Made by a program: the position numbers and the translations under genes. Below, piece by piece: positions 8,913 through 17,339 of a stretch of DNA of 64,000 bases; the first letter of the stretch is position 1; each line of letters opens with the position of its first letter. The stretch is taken from positions 1 through 64,000 of the forward strand of contig NZ_JANHDJ010000003.1 of the NCBI RefSeq assembly GCF_024494645.1. Direction: 5' to 3'. The stretch is from Halohasta litorea. GTDB taxonomy: Archaea; Halobacteriota; Halobacteria; Halobacteriales; Haloferacaceae. The notes under the pieces are model-generated. The model was not told the DNA's origin and did not search any database. It worked only from the letters and a program-made list of their open reading frames with translations.

Positions 8913-11057
8913 TCAGTCGGCCCCCGCTGTCGGCGGTTCGGTCGGCGGCGTCTCGCCGCTGCGGTCCTTGACGGTACGGCCGGAATCAGCGTCGGTCTCG
9001 ACCAGCCGCGCCGCACACTGCTTGAAGTTCGGCTCCTTGGACTGCGGGTCGACCGCCGGATGGGTGAGCCGGTTGGCCGCCGGATGGTGGATCGGGAGCC
9101 AGACCATCCCCTCAGGCACCGCTTCGTCGGGGTCGACGACCGCGAGCGCCGACCCCCGTGGCGTCTCGATCCGCAACGAGTCCCTGCCGCCGGTTTCGGC
9201 CGGGATCGTCTCGGGGTTGATCCGGGCGACGATGTGGTCGGCATCGTCGCCGACTGCCTTCCGGGACCGAATCCCCGTGTTGTAGCCGTCGGCCTCGCGG
9301 CCGGTGGTCAGCGTCAGCGGATACGACGCGCTCGGCGGTTCGGGCAGCTCTGGGTCCGGCGCGGTCGAAAACCGCGCCCGACCGGACTCGGTCTCGAAGG
9401 ACCACGTATCACCGACGATCTCGGCGTCGGGATCGTAGTAGCGGTAGTCGCCTGACTCGCCGAGCGCCGGGGCAGGCCAGCGCACGGCGTGTTCGGCCTC
9501 CAGGCGCTCGTAGCTGATGCCCGAACAGTCGGCTTTCGTTCCCTCAGTGAGGGCGGCGAACTCGTCGAAGACGTCGCTCGGCTCGGGCGTCGGCTCCGAA
9601 ATCGCATCGGGAGCCAGCCGATTGCCGATTGTACAGATGATATCGAGGTCCGTCCGCACGCCGGGCGGGAGCTCCGTGGCTCGCCGGACGCGGGAGACGG
9701 TGCGTTCCATGTTCATCGTCGTCCCCTCGGATTCGCCCCACGTCGCCGCCGGGAGGACGACATCGGCGTACGCCATCGTCTCCGTTTTAAACGAGTCCTG
9801 GACGATGACGAACGCCTCTTCCAGCCGCTCGCGGACGGGATTCGTATCGGGCATCCCGACGATCGGGTTCGTTGCGACGGTCCACAGGACGTCGGGACCG
9901 TCGTTGACCATCTCGACCGGGCCGGGGCCAGTGTCGTCGGGGAGCCGCGAGACGGGGACGGTCCACGCGTCGGCGACGAACTGGCGCTCGGCGGGGTCGG
10001 TGTACTCGCGGTGGCCGGGCCACGACCCCTTCGAAGAGCAGACCCGCGTTCCCATCGAGTTGGCCTGTCCAGTGAGCGAGAACGGTCCGCATCCGGGCCC
10101 CATGTTACCGGTCGCCAGACAGAGATCGATCAACGCCCCCGCGCTTGCCGTGCCGCGAACGCTCTGATTGATCCCCATTCCCCAGTAGATCAGGGTGTTC
10201 TGCTCGAAGGCAGCAGCCAGTTCGTCGACCTGATCCATCGACACCCCGGCCCGCTCGACCGACTTCTCGACCGGCGGGAGGGAGTCCCGAACGCTCTCGA
10301 ACCCCTCGGTGTGGGCCTCGATGAATTCCTCGTCGACGCGGTCGGTCTCGATCAGACGCGCGAGGACGGCATTGGCCAGCGCGAGGTCGCCGCCCGGCAC
10401 AGTGGCGACGTGACCGTCGGCGTTTTCGGCGGTCTCGCTCTCGACAGGGTCGACCACGAGGAGTTCCGACTCCTCGGCGTCGGCCGATTCCCTGATCCAC
10501 CGGAACATCACAGGGTGGGCGACCGCGGGGTTGGCTCCCCAGACGAGGTGGGTCTCGGCGGCGGGGATGTCGTCGTAGGTCGGTGGCGGGGCGTCGCTGC
10601 CGAAGGCGTCGTAGTAGGCGGTCACCGCCGAGGCCATACAGAGGGTCGTGTTGGCGTCGTAGTTCCGGGTGCCGAGGCCGCCGCGGGCCAGCTTCCCGAG
10701 AGCGTAGGCGGCCTCGATGGTCTGTTGGCCGCTGCCCATGATCGCCACGTTGTTCGGGTCGACTGCCCGGGCGTCTTCGATGGCCTCGGTCGCGCGGTCG
10801 AGGGCGTCCTCCCACGTCGCTCGAACGAGCTCGCCGTCCTTGCGGACGAGCGGGCGAGTCAGCCACTCACCCTCTGGGTTGGCCGTCTCGTTGATCCCGC
10901 GCCCGCAGGCGAGCCCGCGGTTGACCGGATGGGCCGCATCGCCCCGAACCGTATCGAGGCCGTAGCCCTGGTCGACGCCGTGGGTGACGTGCCCACAGCC
11001 GACCGCACACCGCATACAGGTAGTCGGGACCGGATCGCTCACCGAACCACCACCCAT
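8913..11057 (-). CDS. nasA: Assimilatory nitrate reductase, molybdopterin subunit
   Basis: This is a 714-residue cytoplasmic molybdopterin oxidoreductase. The N-terminal 4Fe-4S site is Cys14, Cys17, Cys21 and Cys51 (CMRCAVGC ... GLACGRG), and no Tat signal precedes it, as expected for an assimilatory enzyme. The molybdopterin domain contains WGMGINQSVRGT and CGPFSLTGQANSMG; the C-terminal dinucleotide-binding domain contains TTGREADGYNTG. The enzyme reduces nitrate to nitrite, probably with ferredoxin. A GTG at 11042 would give MSDPVPTTCMRC and is an equally good start. Nitrite reductase and the nitrate transporter are not in the window. Confidence 0.88.
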   Translation of the reverse strand: MGGGSVSDPVPTTCMRCAVGCGHVTHGVDQGYGLDTVRGDAAHPVNRGLACGRGINETANPEGEWLTRPLVRKDGELVRATWEDALDRATEAIEDARAVDPNNVAIMGSGQQTIEAAYALGKLARGGLGTRNYDANTTLCMASAVTAYYDAFGSDAPPPTYDDIPAAETHLVWGANPAVAHPVMFRWIRESADAEESELLVVDPVESETAENADGHVATVPGGDLALANAVLARLIETDRVDEEFIEAHTEGFESVRDSLPPVEKSVERAGVSMDQVDELAAAFEQNTLIYWGMGINQSVRGTASAGALIDLCLATGNMGPGCGPFSLTGQANSMGTRVCSSKGSWPGHREYTDPAERQFVADAWTVPVSRLPDDTGPGPVEMVNDGPDVLWTVATNPIVGMPDTNPVRERLEEAFVIVQDSFKTETMAYADVVLPAATWGESEGTTMNMERTVSRVRRATELPPGVRTDLDIICTIGNRLAPDAISEPTPEPSDVFDEFAALTEGTKADCSGISYERLEAEHAVRWPAPALGESGDYRYYDPDAEIVGDTWSFETESGRARFSTAPDPELPEPPSASYPLTLTTGREADGYNTGIRSRKAVGDDADHIVARINPETIPAETGGRDSLRIETPRGSALAVVDPDEAVPEGMVWLPIHHPAANRLTHPAVDPQSKEPNFKQCAARLVETDADSGRTVKDRSGETPPTEPPTAGAD

Positions 11058-11430
11058 GAAGGACCGTGACGTAGTTGTGACCGTGTGTGTGACATCCGAG
11101 CTAAAAACATACTGGATTTCACTCTTAATCGATTAGATCTGTGTGTTTGCACCGGTAAAACCTTGATCGTTGAACTAACGAAGATCTCGACTTCGTTAGT
11201 GGACAGGCGTCCTATATACTATGGGATATAATGGCCTTATATTTGTCAACCGGGATTTATCGCCCCGTAAAACGTGACGTCCGTCGATGTTTTTTGTCCG
11301 GCTACACAGTTTTGTATGTCAGTCGGGTGTGGGGCGGCGCGCGTGAGACCGGTCGACTGTGGCAGCGACGGGAGCGACCGATGCGAGCGGTTCGACGGTC
11401 TTAAGCGACCGTAGTTCCAATCTGTGTGGG
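11058..11430. other. Divergent intergenic region, nasA / AAA ATPase
   Basis: These 373 bases hold no gene. They are AT-rich compared with the surroundings. They contain a T-rich element at about 11099-11108 positioned for nasA on the minus strand, a TTAAG element at about 11400-11405 positioned for the AAA gene, a perfect 10-bp inverted repeat at 11174-11200, and an AT-rich block (11213-11265) with several TATA-like stretches. Confidence 0.6.
11174..11200. repeat. Perfect 10-bp inverted repeat, candidate operator
   Basis: ACTAACGAAG at 11174-11183 and CTTCGTTAGT at 11191-11200 are exact reverse complements around a 7-base centre. It lies 117 bases before the nasA start and 231 before the AAA gene start. 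The arm length and symmetry suit a dimeric regulator; a hairpin in a transcript is the alternative. Confidence 0.6.
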
Positions 11431-12915
11431 ATGAGTGACCCGGCTTTGGACGTGGTCGAGTTCGTCCTGACGACCCAGCTGTATAACGACGATCGGTCGT
11501 TGGACGAAAACGATCTTCCGCCCCGGTTCAGACAGGTGTTTTGGACCGAGCGCAGTTCGTCCGATGAGACCGACCAATCGACAGCACCGGAGCCACAGCC
11601 ACCGGGCGGTATCGAGCGCCCACTGCGGGCCACGGAGTCGGTAATCCGCACCGCAACCGGCGTCGAACGGCCATGGGAGGCCGTTTCCGATCTCTTGTTT
11701 ACCCAACGCGAGGAGTTCTCCAACGAAACCTCCTTGACACAGCCCGAGATGGCCATCGAGTGGTACCTAGAGCGGGCCGACGACGAGCGGCTCCGCACGA
11801 ACCCGACGATTGCCGCCGCGATCGAAAACAAGCCCTCGGTCGAGGTTAGCTACGAGCAGGCCCGACAGAACAACCGGCCGATCCAGGCCGACCGCGTCTG
11901 GATCGACGCGCTGCTCTCCCAATATTTCGACGAGGACGACGACGCCGAGATGCTGGATCTCGTGCAGGTCAGAGCACCAGAAGAGATCGAGATGCAGCTC
12001 GACGACCTGGTGTTGACCGCCGACCAGGAAGGCGAGATCCAGAAGATCGTCAAGGCGATCGAACACAGGGATTATCTGGCCTCGATCGGCCTCCGTGAGA
12101 TCGGTAAACTGCTGTTCGTCGGTCCGCCAGGAACCGGCAAGACAACCATCTCTCGGGCGCTGGCCCACGAGCTCGGCCTGCCCTTTGTCGAGGTCAAGCT
12201 CTCGATGATCACCAGCCAGTATCTCGGCGAGACGGCCAAAAACGTCGAGAAAACCTTCGAAGTCGCCAAACGACTCTCGCCGTGTATCCTGTTTATCGAC
12301 GAGTTCGACTCGGTCGCCAAAACCCGGCGGTCGGACGAACACGCCGCGCTCAAGCGGGCGGTCAACACCCTGCTGAAGTCGATCGACGATATCTCGCTGA
12401 TCCGCGACGAGGTGCTGTTGATCGGTGCGACCAACCACCCCGACCAGCTCGATGCGGCGGCCTGGCGGCGGTTCGACGAGATCGTCAACTTCCCCAAGCC
12501 CGACCGGGGGATGCGGGCCGATATCCTCGAAGTCGTCACCAAGCAGATGGAGATCGCCGACTTCGATCCCGACGAAGTCGCGAGCCAGACCGAGGGGCTG
12601 ACCGGCAGCGACCTCCGAATGGTGCTCCGCGAGGCCGTCCTGGAAGCCCTCACAGAAGAACGAATGGAGCTCACCCAGCAGGATCTGATGGACGCGGTCG
12701 CCGACTTCGAGGAGCGGGACAACCTCAAAAACATGGACATGATCGACGGCGACGGGGCGGCACTCACCGGGAGCGGCAGCGGCCACGATCACGACGAGCA
12801 TGATCACGACCACGATCACGACGGCCACGAAGACGGCGACGAATCGACGGCCGACACCGCCTCGAAGGGCGACCAACAGGCCGTCGACGCCAAGCCGCAG
12901 GATCAGGCCCACTGA
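11431..12915 (+). CDS. AAA+ ATPase with histidine-rich C-terminal tail
   Basis: This is a 494-residue protein. A haloarchaeal-specific N-terminal region (1-190) precedes one AAA module: Walker A GPPGTGKT (231-238), Walker B ILFIDE (286-291), sensor-1 GATN (332-335) and an arginine-finger-like RRF (346-348). The module resembles Vps4/SpoVK-type ATPases. The tail has seven His in 15 residues (452-466, HDHDEHDHDHDHDGH), a potential metal-binding or solubility segment. The start is set at 11431 by a TTAAG element 27 bases upstream; an upstream in-frame extension to 11359 is unlikely. The MBL hydrolase gene follows after 6 bp. The substrate is unknown. Confidence 0.88.
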   Translation: MSDPALDVVEFVLTTQLYNDDRSLDENDLPPRFRQVFWTERSSSDETDQSTAPEPQPPGGIERPLRATESVIRTATGVERPWEAVSDLLFTQREEFSNETSLTQPEMAIEWYLERADDERLRTNPTIAAAIENKPSVEVSYEQARQNNRPIQADRVWIDALLSQYFDEDDDAEMLDLVQVRAPEEIEMQLDDLVLTADQEGEIQKIVKAIEHRDYLASIGLREIGKLLFVGPPGTGKTTISRALAHELGLPFVEVKLSMITSQYLGETAKNVEKTFEVAKRLSPCILFIDEFDSVAKTRRSDEHAALKRAVNTLLKSIDDISLIRDEVLLIGATNHPDQLDAAAWRRFDEIVNFPKPDRGMRADILEVVTKQMEIADFDPDEVASQTEGLTGSDLRMVLREAVLEALTEERMELTQQDLMDAVADFEERDNLKNMDMIDGDGAALTGSGSGHDHDEHDHDHDHDGHEDGDESTADTASKGDQQAVDAKPQDQAH

Positions 12916-12921
12916 GCACAG

Positions 12922-13806
12922 ATGGCGATCCGGGTCACGCTGTTGGGAACGGGCGATACGACGGGGACGCCGACAGTCGGCTGTGACTGCGAGACCTGTG
13001 GGGCGGCCAGGGAGCGCGGCGTCGAGCGGAGCCGGTTTTCGGTCCACGTCGAAAACGAACGCACCGACGAATCGATCCTGATCGACTTCAGCCCGGATTT
13101 CCGCCACCAGTTTCTCACCCACGACGTCGACCTGCCCGACGCGGCGGTCATCACCCACATCCATTTCGACCATATCGACGGGTTAGGCAATGCCTACCGG
13201 GTGTTCGACTCGCTACCAGTCTACGCGGCCGACGAGGTCGACCCCCAGACTGGCGAGTCGGTCGCCGACACGGTTCGAGACAAGTACGACTATCTCGACA
13301 CTGTCACGGTCCACGATGTCACGCCCTTCGAGCCGATAGAGGTCTGTGGATTGGAGTTGACGTTCGTCCCGGTCGACCACCCGCCGCTGGTCTGTTACGG
13401 ACTGGTGATCGAAGATCCACAGACGGGGGCGAAACTCTCGCTGTCGGGCGACACCAGCTACGACGTGCCCGAGGAGTCCCGTCAGCAGCTCCGCGATCCG
13501 GACCTATTTCTCGTAGACGGGATCGTTCCCGCCTCGCTGTGTGAGTACCATCCGATCGGCGGCGCGGACCACGACGCCGACGGCGTGCCGCGAACGTTCG
13601 GCACCAAACACATGACCCGCGAGGGCGCGCTCTCGCTGGCGGCCGATCTCGATGCCGAGACCACACGGCTCGTTCACACGGCCCACTACTACCCGGCCGA
13701 CGAGGCCTTCGAAGAGCCGCTGGCGGTCGACGGCGAGCAGTACCGGCTTGATGAGTCGGGGGTCACGCGGCTCGATACGGACGCTGACCCCCGATTCGAC
13801 CAGTAG
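12922..13806 (+). CDS. Metallo-beta-lactamase fold hydrolase, PhnP/phosphodiesterase-like
   Basis: This 294-residue soluble enzyme carries the zinc motif HIHFDH (79-84). An N-terminal CDCETC (Cys21, 23, 26) resembles the extra zinc site of PhnP-type cyclic phosphodiesterases. Further conserved pieces are VDHPPLVCYGLVI, LSGDTSYDVPE (a likely metal-ligand Asp) and LVHTAHYYP. PhnP-like enzymes open cyclic phosphates; the natural substrate here is unknown. Only 6 bp separate it from the AAA ATPase gene, so they form an operon. Confidence 0.85.
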   Translation: MAIRVTLLGTGDTTGTPTVGCDCETCGAARERGVERSRFSVHVENERTDESILIDFSPDFRHQFLTHDVDLPDAAVITHIHFDHIDGLGNAYRVFDSLPVYAADEVDPQTGESVADTVRDKYDYLDTVTVHDVTPFEPIEVCGLELTFVPVDHPPLVCYGLVIEDPQTGAKLSLSGDTSYDVPEESRQQLRDPDLFLVDGIVPASLCEYHPIGGADHDADGVPRTFGTKHMTREGALSLAADLDAETTRLVHTAHYYPADEAFEEPLAVDGEQYRLDESGVTRLDTDADPRFDQ

Positions 13807-13813
13807 GAAGAGG

Positions 13814-14242
13814 CTACTCCGCTCCGAGTTCGAGGATTTCGATGAGGTTCTCCTCCGGGTCGCGGAGGAACAGGATTCGGGTGCCGGTTTCGGTGGTCTG
13901 CGGCGGGCTCAGTGTGTCGACGCTTGACGGCAACTCGTTATAAAAGGCGTCGAGATCCGCGACTTCGAGGCCGAGATGTGTCGCGCCTGCGTCATTGAGC
14001 TGTGGCGTCGGCAGTCCCTCGGCAGGCGGTTCGTACTCGACGAGTTCGATCCGGGCCGAGCCGCCGTCGAGATGGGCGAAGTGGGCGCTCGCGCCCTCGA
14101 TGCCGACGCCGGTTTCGAAGGCCTCTCCGGCAACCTCGAACCTGGCGACAACCGAGAGTCCGAGAATGTCGCGGTAAAAGTCGATTGCACGGTCGAGATC
14201 GCTGACAGTAACGCCGACGTGATGCGTCTGTAAATCGGGCAT
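13814..14242 (-). CDS. VOC-family (glyoxalase/dioxygenase fold) protein
   Basis: This 142-residue protein is made of two paired beta-alpha-beta-beta-beta modules: LQTHHVGVTVSDLDRAIDFY at the start and THLGLEVADLDAFYNEL in the second half, ending FLRDPEENLIEILEL. His7/His8, a Glu in IELVEYE and the final Glu in NLIEILE are candidate metal ligands. Such proteins include glyoxalase I and methylmalonyl-CoA epimerase; the specificity is not decidable here. A GCGTTTTGG element 28 bases upstream supports the start at 14242. It converges with the MBL gene. Confidence 0.85.
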   Translation of the reverse strand: MPDLQTHHVGVTVSDLDRAIDFYRDILGLSVVARFEVAGEAFETGVGIEGASAHFAHLDGGSARIELVEYEPPAEGLPTPQLNDAGATHLGLEVADLDAFYNELPSSVDTLSPPQTTETGTRILFLRDPEENLIEILELGAE

Positions 14243-14553
14243 ATATGATTTCTCCGGGCGAGCATCCAAAACGCTTCGACCGACGCGGGCCGGTAAGCAG
14301 TGACTACTGCCGTCGGGTGTCGGCGATCCAATAGCAGCGGGGGCCATGTACTGCGACCGAGCATCAACTCGTGTGGCTATCGGCTGGCTAACAAAGCAGT
14401 CGATCACCCGACGACGAGGTATGGCTTCGCAACGGGCGTTGCGGCAGTTCGAACCGATCTATCGATCTTCCATCCCCCAAGAGTCACCGACGAGAGTGCG
14501 GTGAGCCGCTCGCAACCAGAATCACTTTGGGCCCACTCCAAACACCTCATACT
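14243..14553. other. Intergenic region between VOC and GlmU-like genes
   Basis: About 310 bases between two divergent genes. It holds their promoters (a T-rich element near 14265-14275 for the minus strand, a weak ACTTTGG near 14524 for the plus strand). I see no RNA gene and no convincing repeat. Confidence 0.4.
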
Positions 14554-15753
14554 ATGCAAACAGTCGTCCTTGCGGCGGGCGAAGGGACGCGAATGCGTCC
14601 GTTGACCGCCGCCCAACCGAAACCGATGTTGCCGGTGGCGGGGAAACCGCTGCTCGAACACACCCTCGATCGCGCGGTCGAGGCCGGAGCCGACCGGCTG
14701 ATCGTCGTCGTCGGCTACGAGTCCGACCGCGTCCAGGACCATTTCGGCAGTCACCACGGCGGGGTCGATCTCGAATACGCCGTCCAGGAACAACAGCGCG
14801 GCACCGCCGACGCCGTCAGCGCGGCCGCCCCGCTGCTCGACGACGAGGCCTTCGTCGTGCTCAACGGTGATGCGCTGTACGATCCGGCCTCCCTTGAGAC
14901 GCTGTACAGCAACGGGCCAGCAGTCGGCTCCTACCGGGTCGACAACCCCAGCGCCTACGGTGTCCTCCAACTCGCCGACGATGACGACACCCGAATCACC
15001 GGCGTCGTCGAGAAACCGGCCACTCCCGAGTCGAACCTGATCAACACCGGTGCGTACGTCTTCCCGGCCGCCGCCCAGGAGCTGCTCGGCGTCGAGACCT
15101 CCGAACGCGGCGAACTGGAGCTGACCGACGTCCTGGAGGCGGTCTGCAACCAGTTTTCGGTCACTGCCGTCCCCTTCGACCGCTGGCTCGATGTCGGCCG
15201 CCCATGGGAGCTACTGGCGGCCAACGAGTGGCTCCTGGAGTCGTTGTCGACCCGACTCGACGGCGAGGTCCACGACGGGGCGGACCTCAGCGGCCCGGTT
15301 GTCGTCGAGGAGGGCGCGACAGTCAAATCCGGCGTCTGTATCGAGGGACCGGTCTACGTCGACAGCGGGGCGACCGTGGGGCCGAACGCCTACGTTCGGG
15401 GGTCGACGTATCTCGGTCCCGGTGCCAAAGTCGGCAACGCGGTCGAGGTGAAAAACAGCATCCTCATGGCCGAGGCGACGGTTGGCCATCTCTCTTATGT
15501 GGGCGACAGCGTGCTGGGCCAACGGGTCAACTTCGGTGCGGGAACCAAGGTGGCGAACCTCAGACACGACGGCGAGGCCGTCCGGCTCACGGTGAAAGGC
15601 GAGCGGGTGTCGACCGGTCGGCGTAAGCTCGGTGTAATCGTCGGCGACGACGCCAAAACGGGGATCAACACCAGTCTGAATGCGGGTGTCGTCCTCGGAA
15701 CCGGGATGACGACCCAGCCTGGCGAAGTCCTCACCCACGACCGCTGGGAGTAG
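14554..15753 (+). CDS. glmU: Bifunctional sugar-1-phosphate nucleotidylyltransferase / acetyltransferase (GlmU-like)
   Basis: This is a 399-residue protein. The nucleotidyltransferase domain (1-235) has LAAGEGTRMRPLT (6-18), KPMLPV, a metal Asp in VLNGDALY and VVEKP. From about 245 to the end, hexapeptide repeats (GPVVVEEGATVKSG, GATVGPNAYVRG, NFGAGTKVANLRHDG) form a left-handed beta-helix acetyltransferase. Archaeal enzymes of this layout (for example Sulfolobus ST0452) make UDP-GlcNAc and related nucleotide sugars. It converges with glmM, 25 bp away, which would supply glucosamine-1-phosphate. Confidence 0.88.
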   Translation: MQTVVLAAGEGTRMRPLTAAQPKPMLPVAGKPLLEHTLDRAVEAGADRLIVVVGYESDRVQDHFGSHHGGVDLEYAVQEQQRGTADAVSAAAPLLDDEAFVVLNGDALYDPASLETLYSNGPAVGSYRVDNPSAYGVLQLADDDDTRITGVVEKPATPESNLINTGAYVFPAAAQELLGVETSERGELELTDVLEAVCNQFSVTAVPFDRWLDVGRPWELLAANEWLLESLSTRLDGEVHDGADLSGPVVVEEGATVKSGVCIEGPVYVDSGATVGPNAYVRGSTYLGPGAKVGNAVEVKNSILMAEATVGHLSYVGDSVLGQRVNFGAGTKVANLRHDGEAVRLTVKGERVSTGRRKLGVIVGDDAKTGINTSLNAGVVLGTGMTTQPGEVLTHDRWE

Positions 15754-15778
15754 TCGCTGTCTCCCAGCCGAGCGAGCG

Positions 15779-17107
15779 CTACCCGGTCGCGGCCGTGATC
15801 CGGTCGACCGCCGCTTTGCGGAGCCGGTCGGCCGCGGCCTCGGTGGTGGCTTCCGCGGTCACCCGAACGAGCGGCTGGGTGCCGCTCGCACGAACGAGGA
15901 ACCAGCCGTCGTCGGTTTCGACCCGGAGGCCGTCGCTGGTGTCGACGTGCTCGAAATCCGCTTGGATTCTCTCGGCCACCCGCCCCATGACCGCGGCCTT
16001 GTCGTCGACCGCGATACTGTCGCGGGACAGCGGGTAGGTGTCGACGCTGTCGACCAACTCGGAGAGCGGCCCGCGGCTGCCGACGAGTGCGGCGAGCTTA
16101 CAGGCCGCCAGCGGGCCGTCCGGGCAGAGGGTTTCGTCGGGCCAGATCCACGCCCCCGATGGTTCGCCGCCGAAGACCGCCCCTGGCTCGGCGGCCGCCT
16201 CGGCGACGAACACGTCGCCGACCTTCGTGCGGACCAGCTCGCCTCCAGCAGCGGTAACCGCATCGTCGGCACACAGGCTGGTATCGACCGGTGCGGCGAC
16301 CTGTCCCCCTCCAGCTGCCCGGACTGCTCGTCTGGCGAACAGCGCCAACAGCACGTCCTTCGGGACGAACGCGCCGGTCTCGTCGACGGCCATCATCCGG
16401 TCGGCGTCGCCGTCGTGGGCGATACCGAGGTCGGCATCGCTGTTGCCGACCTGCGTGCAGAGCGCGGTCAGCGTCTCGGCGGTCGGCTCACTGGGACGAC
16501 CGGGGAACGAGCCGTCGGGCTGGGCGTTGAGCGTCGTTACATTCGCGCCGAGCTCACCGAATGCTGCGGCGGTCACTCCGCCCACACCGTTGCCCACATC
16601 GACGACGACCGAGAGGTCCGCGATGGCCTCGCGGTCGACCGCCTCGACGAGGGCGTCCCTGTGGGCGGCGGTCGCGGTCGGATCGCGTTGGCGGTCGCCC
16701 GAGTCGTCCCAGTCGGCCAAATCGTAGCTGCCGCGCTCGACGATCTCGACGATCCGCTCGCGTCGATCGGTGTCGAAGGCTTGCCCCGATGGAGTCCAGA
16801 GTTTGAGCCCGTTGTCGGGAGCCGGGTTGTGGGAGGCGGTGATGACGACGCCCGCGTCGGCGTCGTGGTGGGCGATCCGCCGGGCGAGCGTCGGCGTCGC
16901 CACCTGGCCGAGATCGACCACGTCCGCGCCGCACTCGGCGAGTCCTGCGGCGACTGCATCGGCGAGGAACCGCCCCGTTTCGCGTGCGTCACGGCCGACA
17001 AGTACCGTCGACGCGCCGTCGGTCGCGACCGCCCGCCCGATCGACAGCGCAAGCTCGGCTGTCACCGTCTCGCCAACAGGTCCACGGACGCCACTCGTTC
17101 CAAACAT
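15779..17107 (-). CDS. glmM: Phosphoglucosamine mutase / phosphohexomutase
   Basis: This is a 442-residue alpha-D-phosphohexomutase. It starts MFGTSGVRGPVGE and has the phosphoserine loop TASHNPAPDNG (active Ser92), the metal loop DGDADR (232-237), the sugar-binding loop GGEPSG and the phosphate-binding RASGTQPLVRV near the end. It interconverts hexose-6-P and hexose-1-P (GlcN-6-P, Glc-6-P or Man-6-P). The ATG at 17107 puts FGTSGVRG at the N-terminus as in the family; the longer open frame to 17200 adds unrelated residues. Neighbours on both sides are sugar nucleotidyltransferases. Confidence 0.9.
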   Translation of the reverse strand: MFGTSGVRGPVGETVTAELALSIGRAVATDGASTVLVGRDARETGRFLADAVAAGLAECGADVVDLGQVATPTLARRIAHHDADAGVVITASHNPAPDNGLKLWTPSGQAFDTDRRERIVEIVERGSYDLADWDDSGDRQRDPTATAAHRDALVEAVDREAIADLSVVVDVGNGVGGVTAAAFGELGANVTTLNAQPDGSFPGRPSEPTAETLTALCTQVGNSDADLGIAHDGDADRMMAVDETGAFVPKDVLLALFARRAVRAAGGGQVAAPVDTSLCADDAVTAAGGELVRTKVGDVFVAEAAAEPGAVFGGEPSGAWIWPDETLCPDGPLAACKLAALVGSRGPLSELVDSVDTYPLSRDSIAVDDKAAVMGRVAERIQADFEHVDTSDGLRVETDDGWFLVRASGTQPLVRVTAEATTEAAADRLRKAAVDRITAATG

Positions 17108-17307
17108 ACGCTTTCTGTCGGTGCCTCCCCCATTAGTTACCCGATACCTATGGCGACCGATCCACTGTGGGGCCGTATCAGCATTGTTCGAACCTGACAC
17201 GAACGGTACTCTTCAACAGAGTATAGTGATTTGTATTCAGTCATTGGTGAACAGTAACATGGAGGTATACCGCCTGTAGCGACCGTTTGTGATCTCCGCA
17301 AGGAAAG

Positions 17308-17316
17308 AGTATAAGG
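17308..17316 (+). promoter_or_regulatory. TATA box for the AglF-like gene
   Basis: AGTATAAGG is centred 28 bases before the ATG at 17340, the spacing of a leaderless or very short-leader transcript. Confidence 0.6.
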
Positions 17317-17339
17317 TAACAGAGACTGCTTAGCCTGAT

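Noticed and set aside
9489-11069. Plus-strand open frame of 526 codons
   Set aside because: It is antisense to nasA; its product is Arg/Gly/Val-rich and the nasA motifs are unambiguous.
15947-17197. Plus-strand open frame of 416 codons
   Set aside because: It is antisense to the glmM-like gene, which has all phosphohexomutase motifs. High GC creates long antisense frames.
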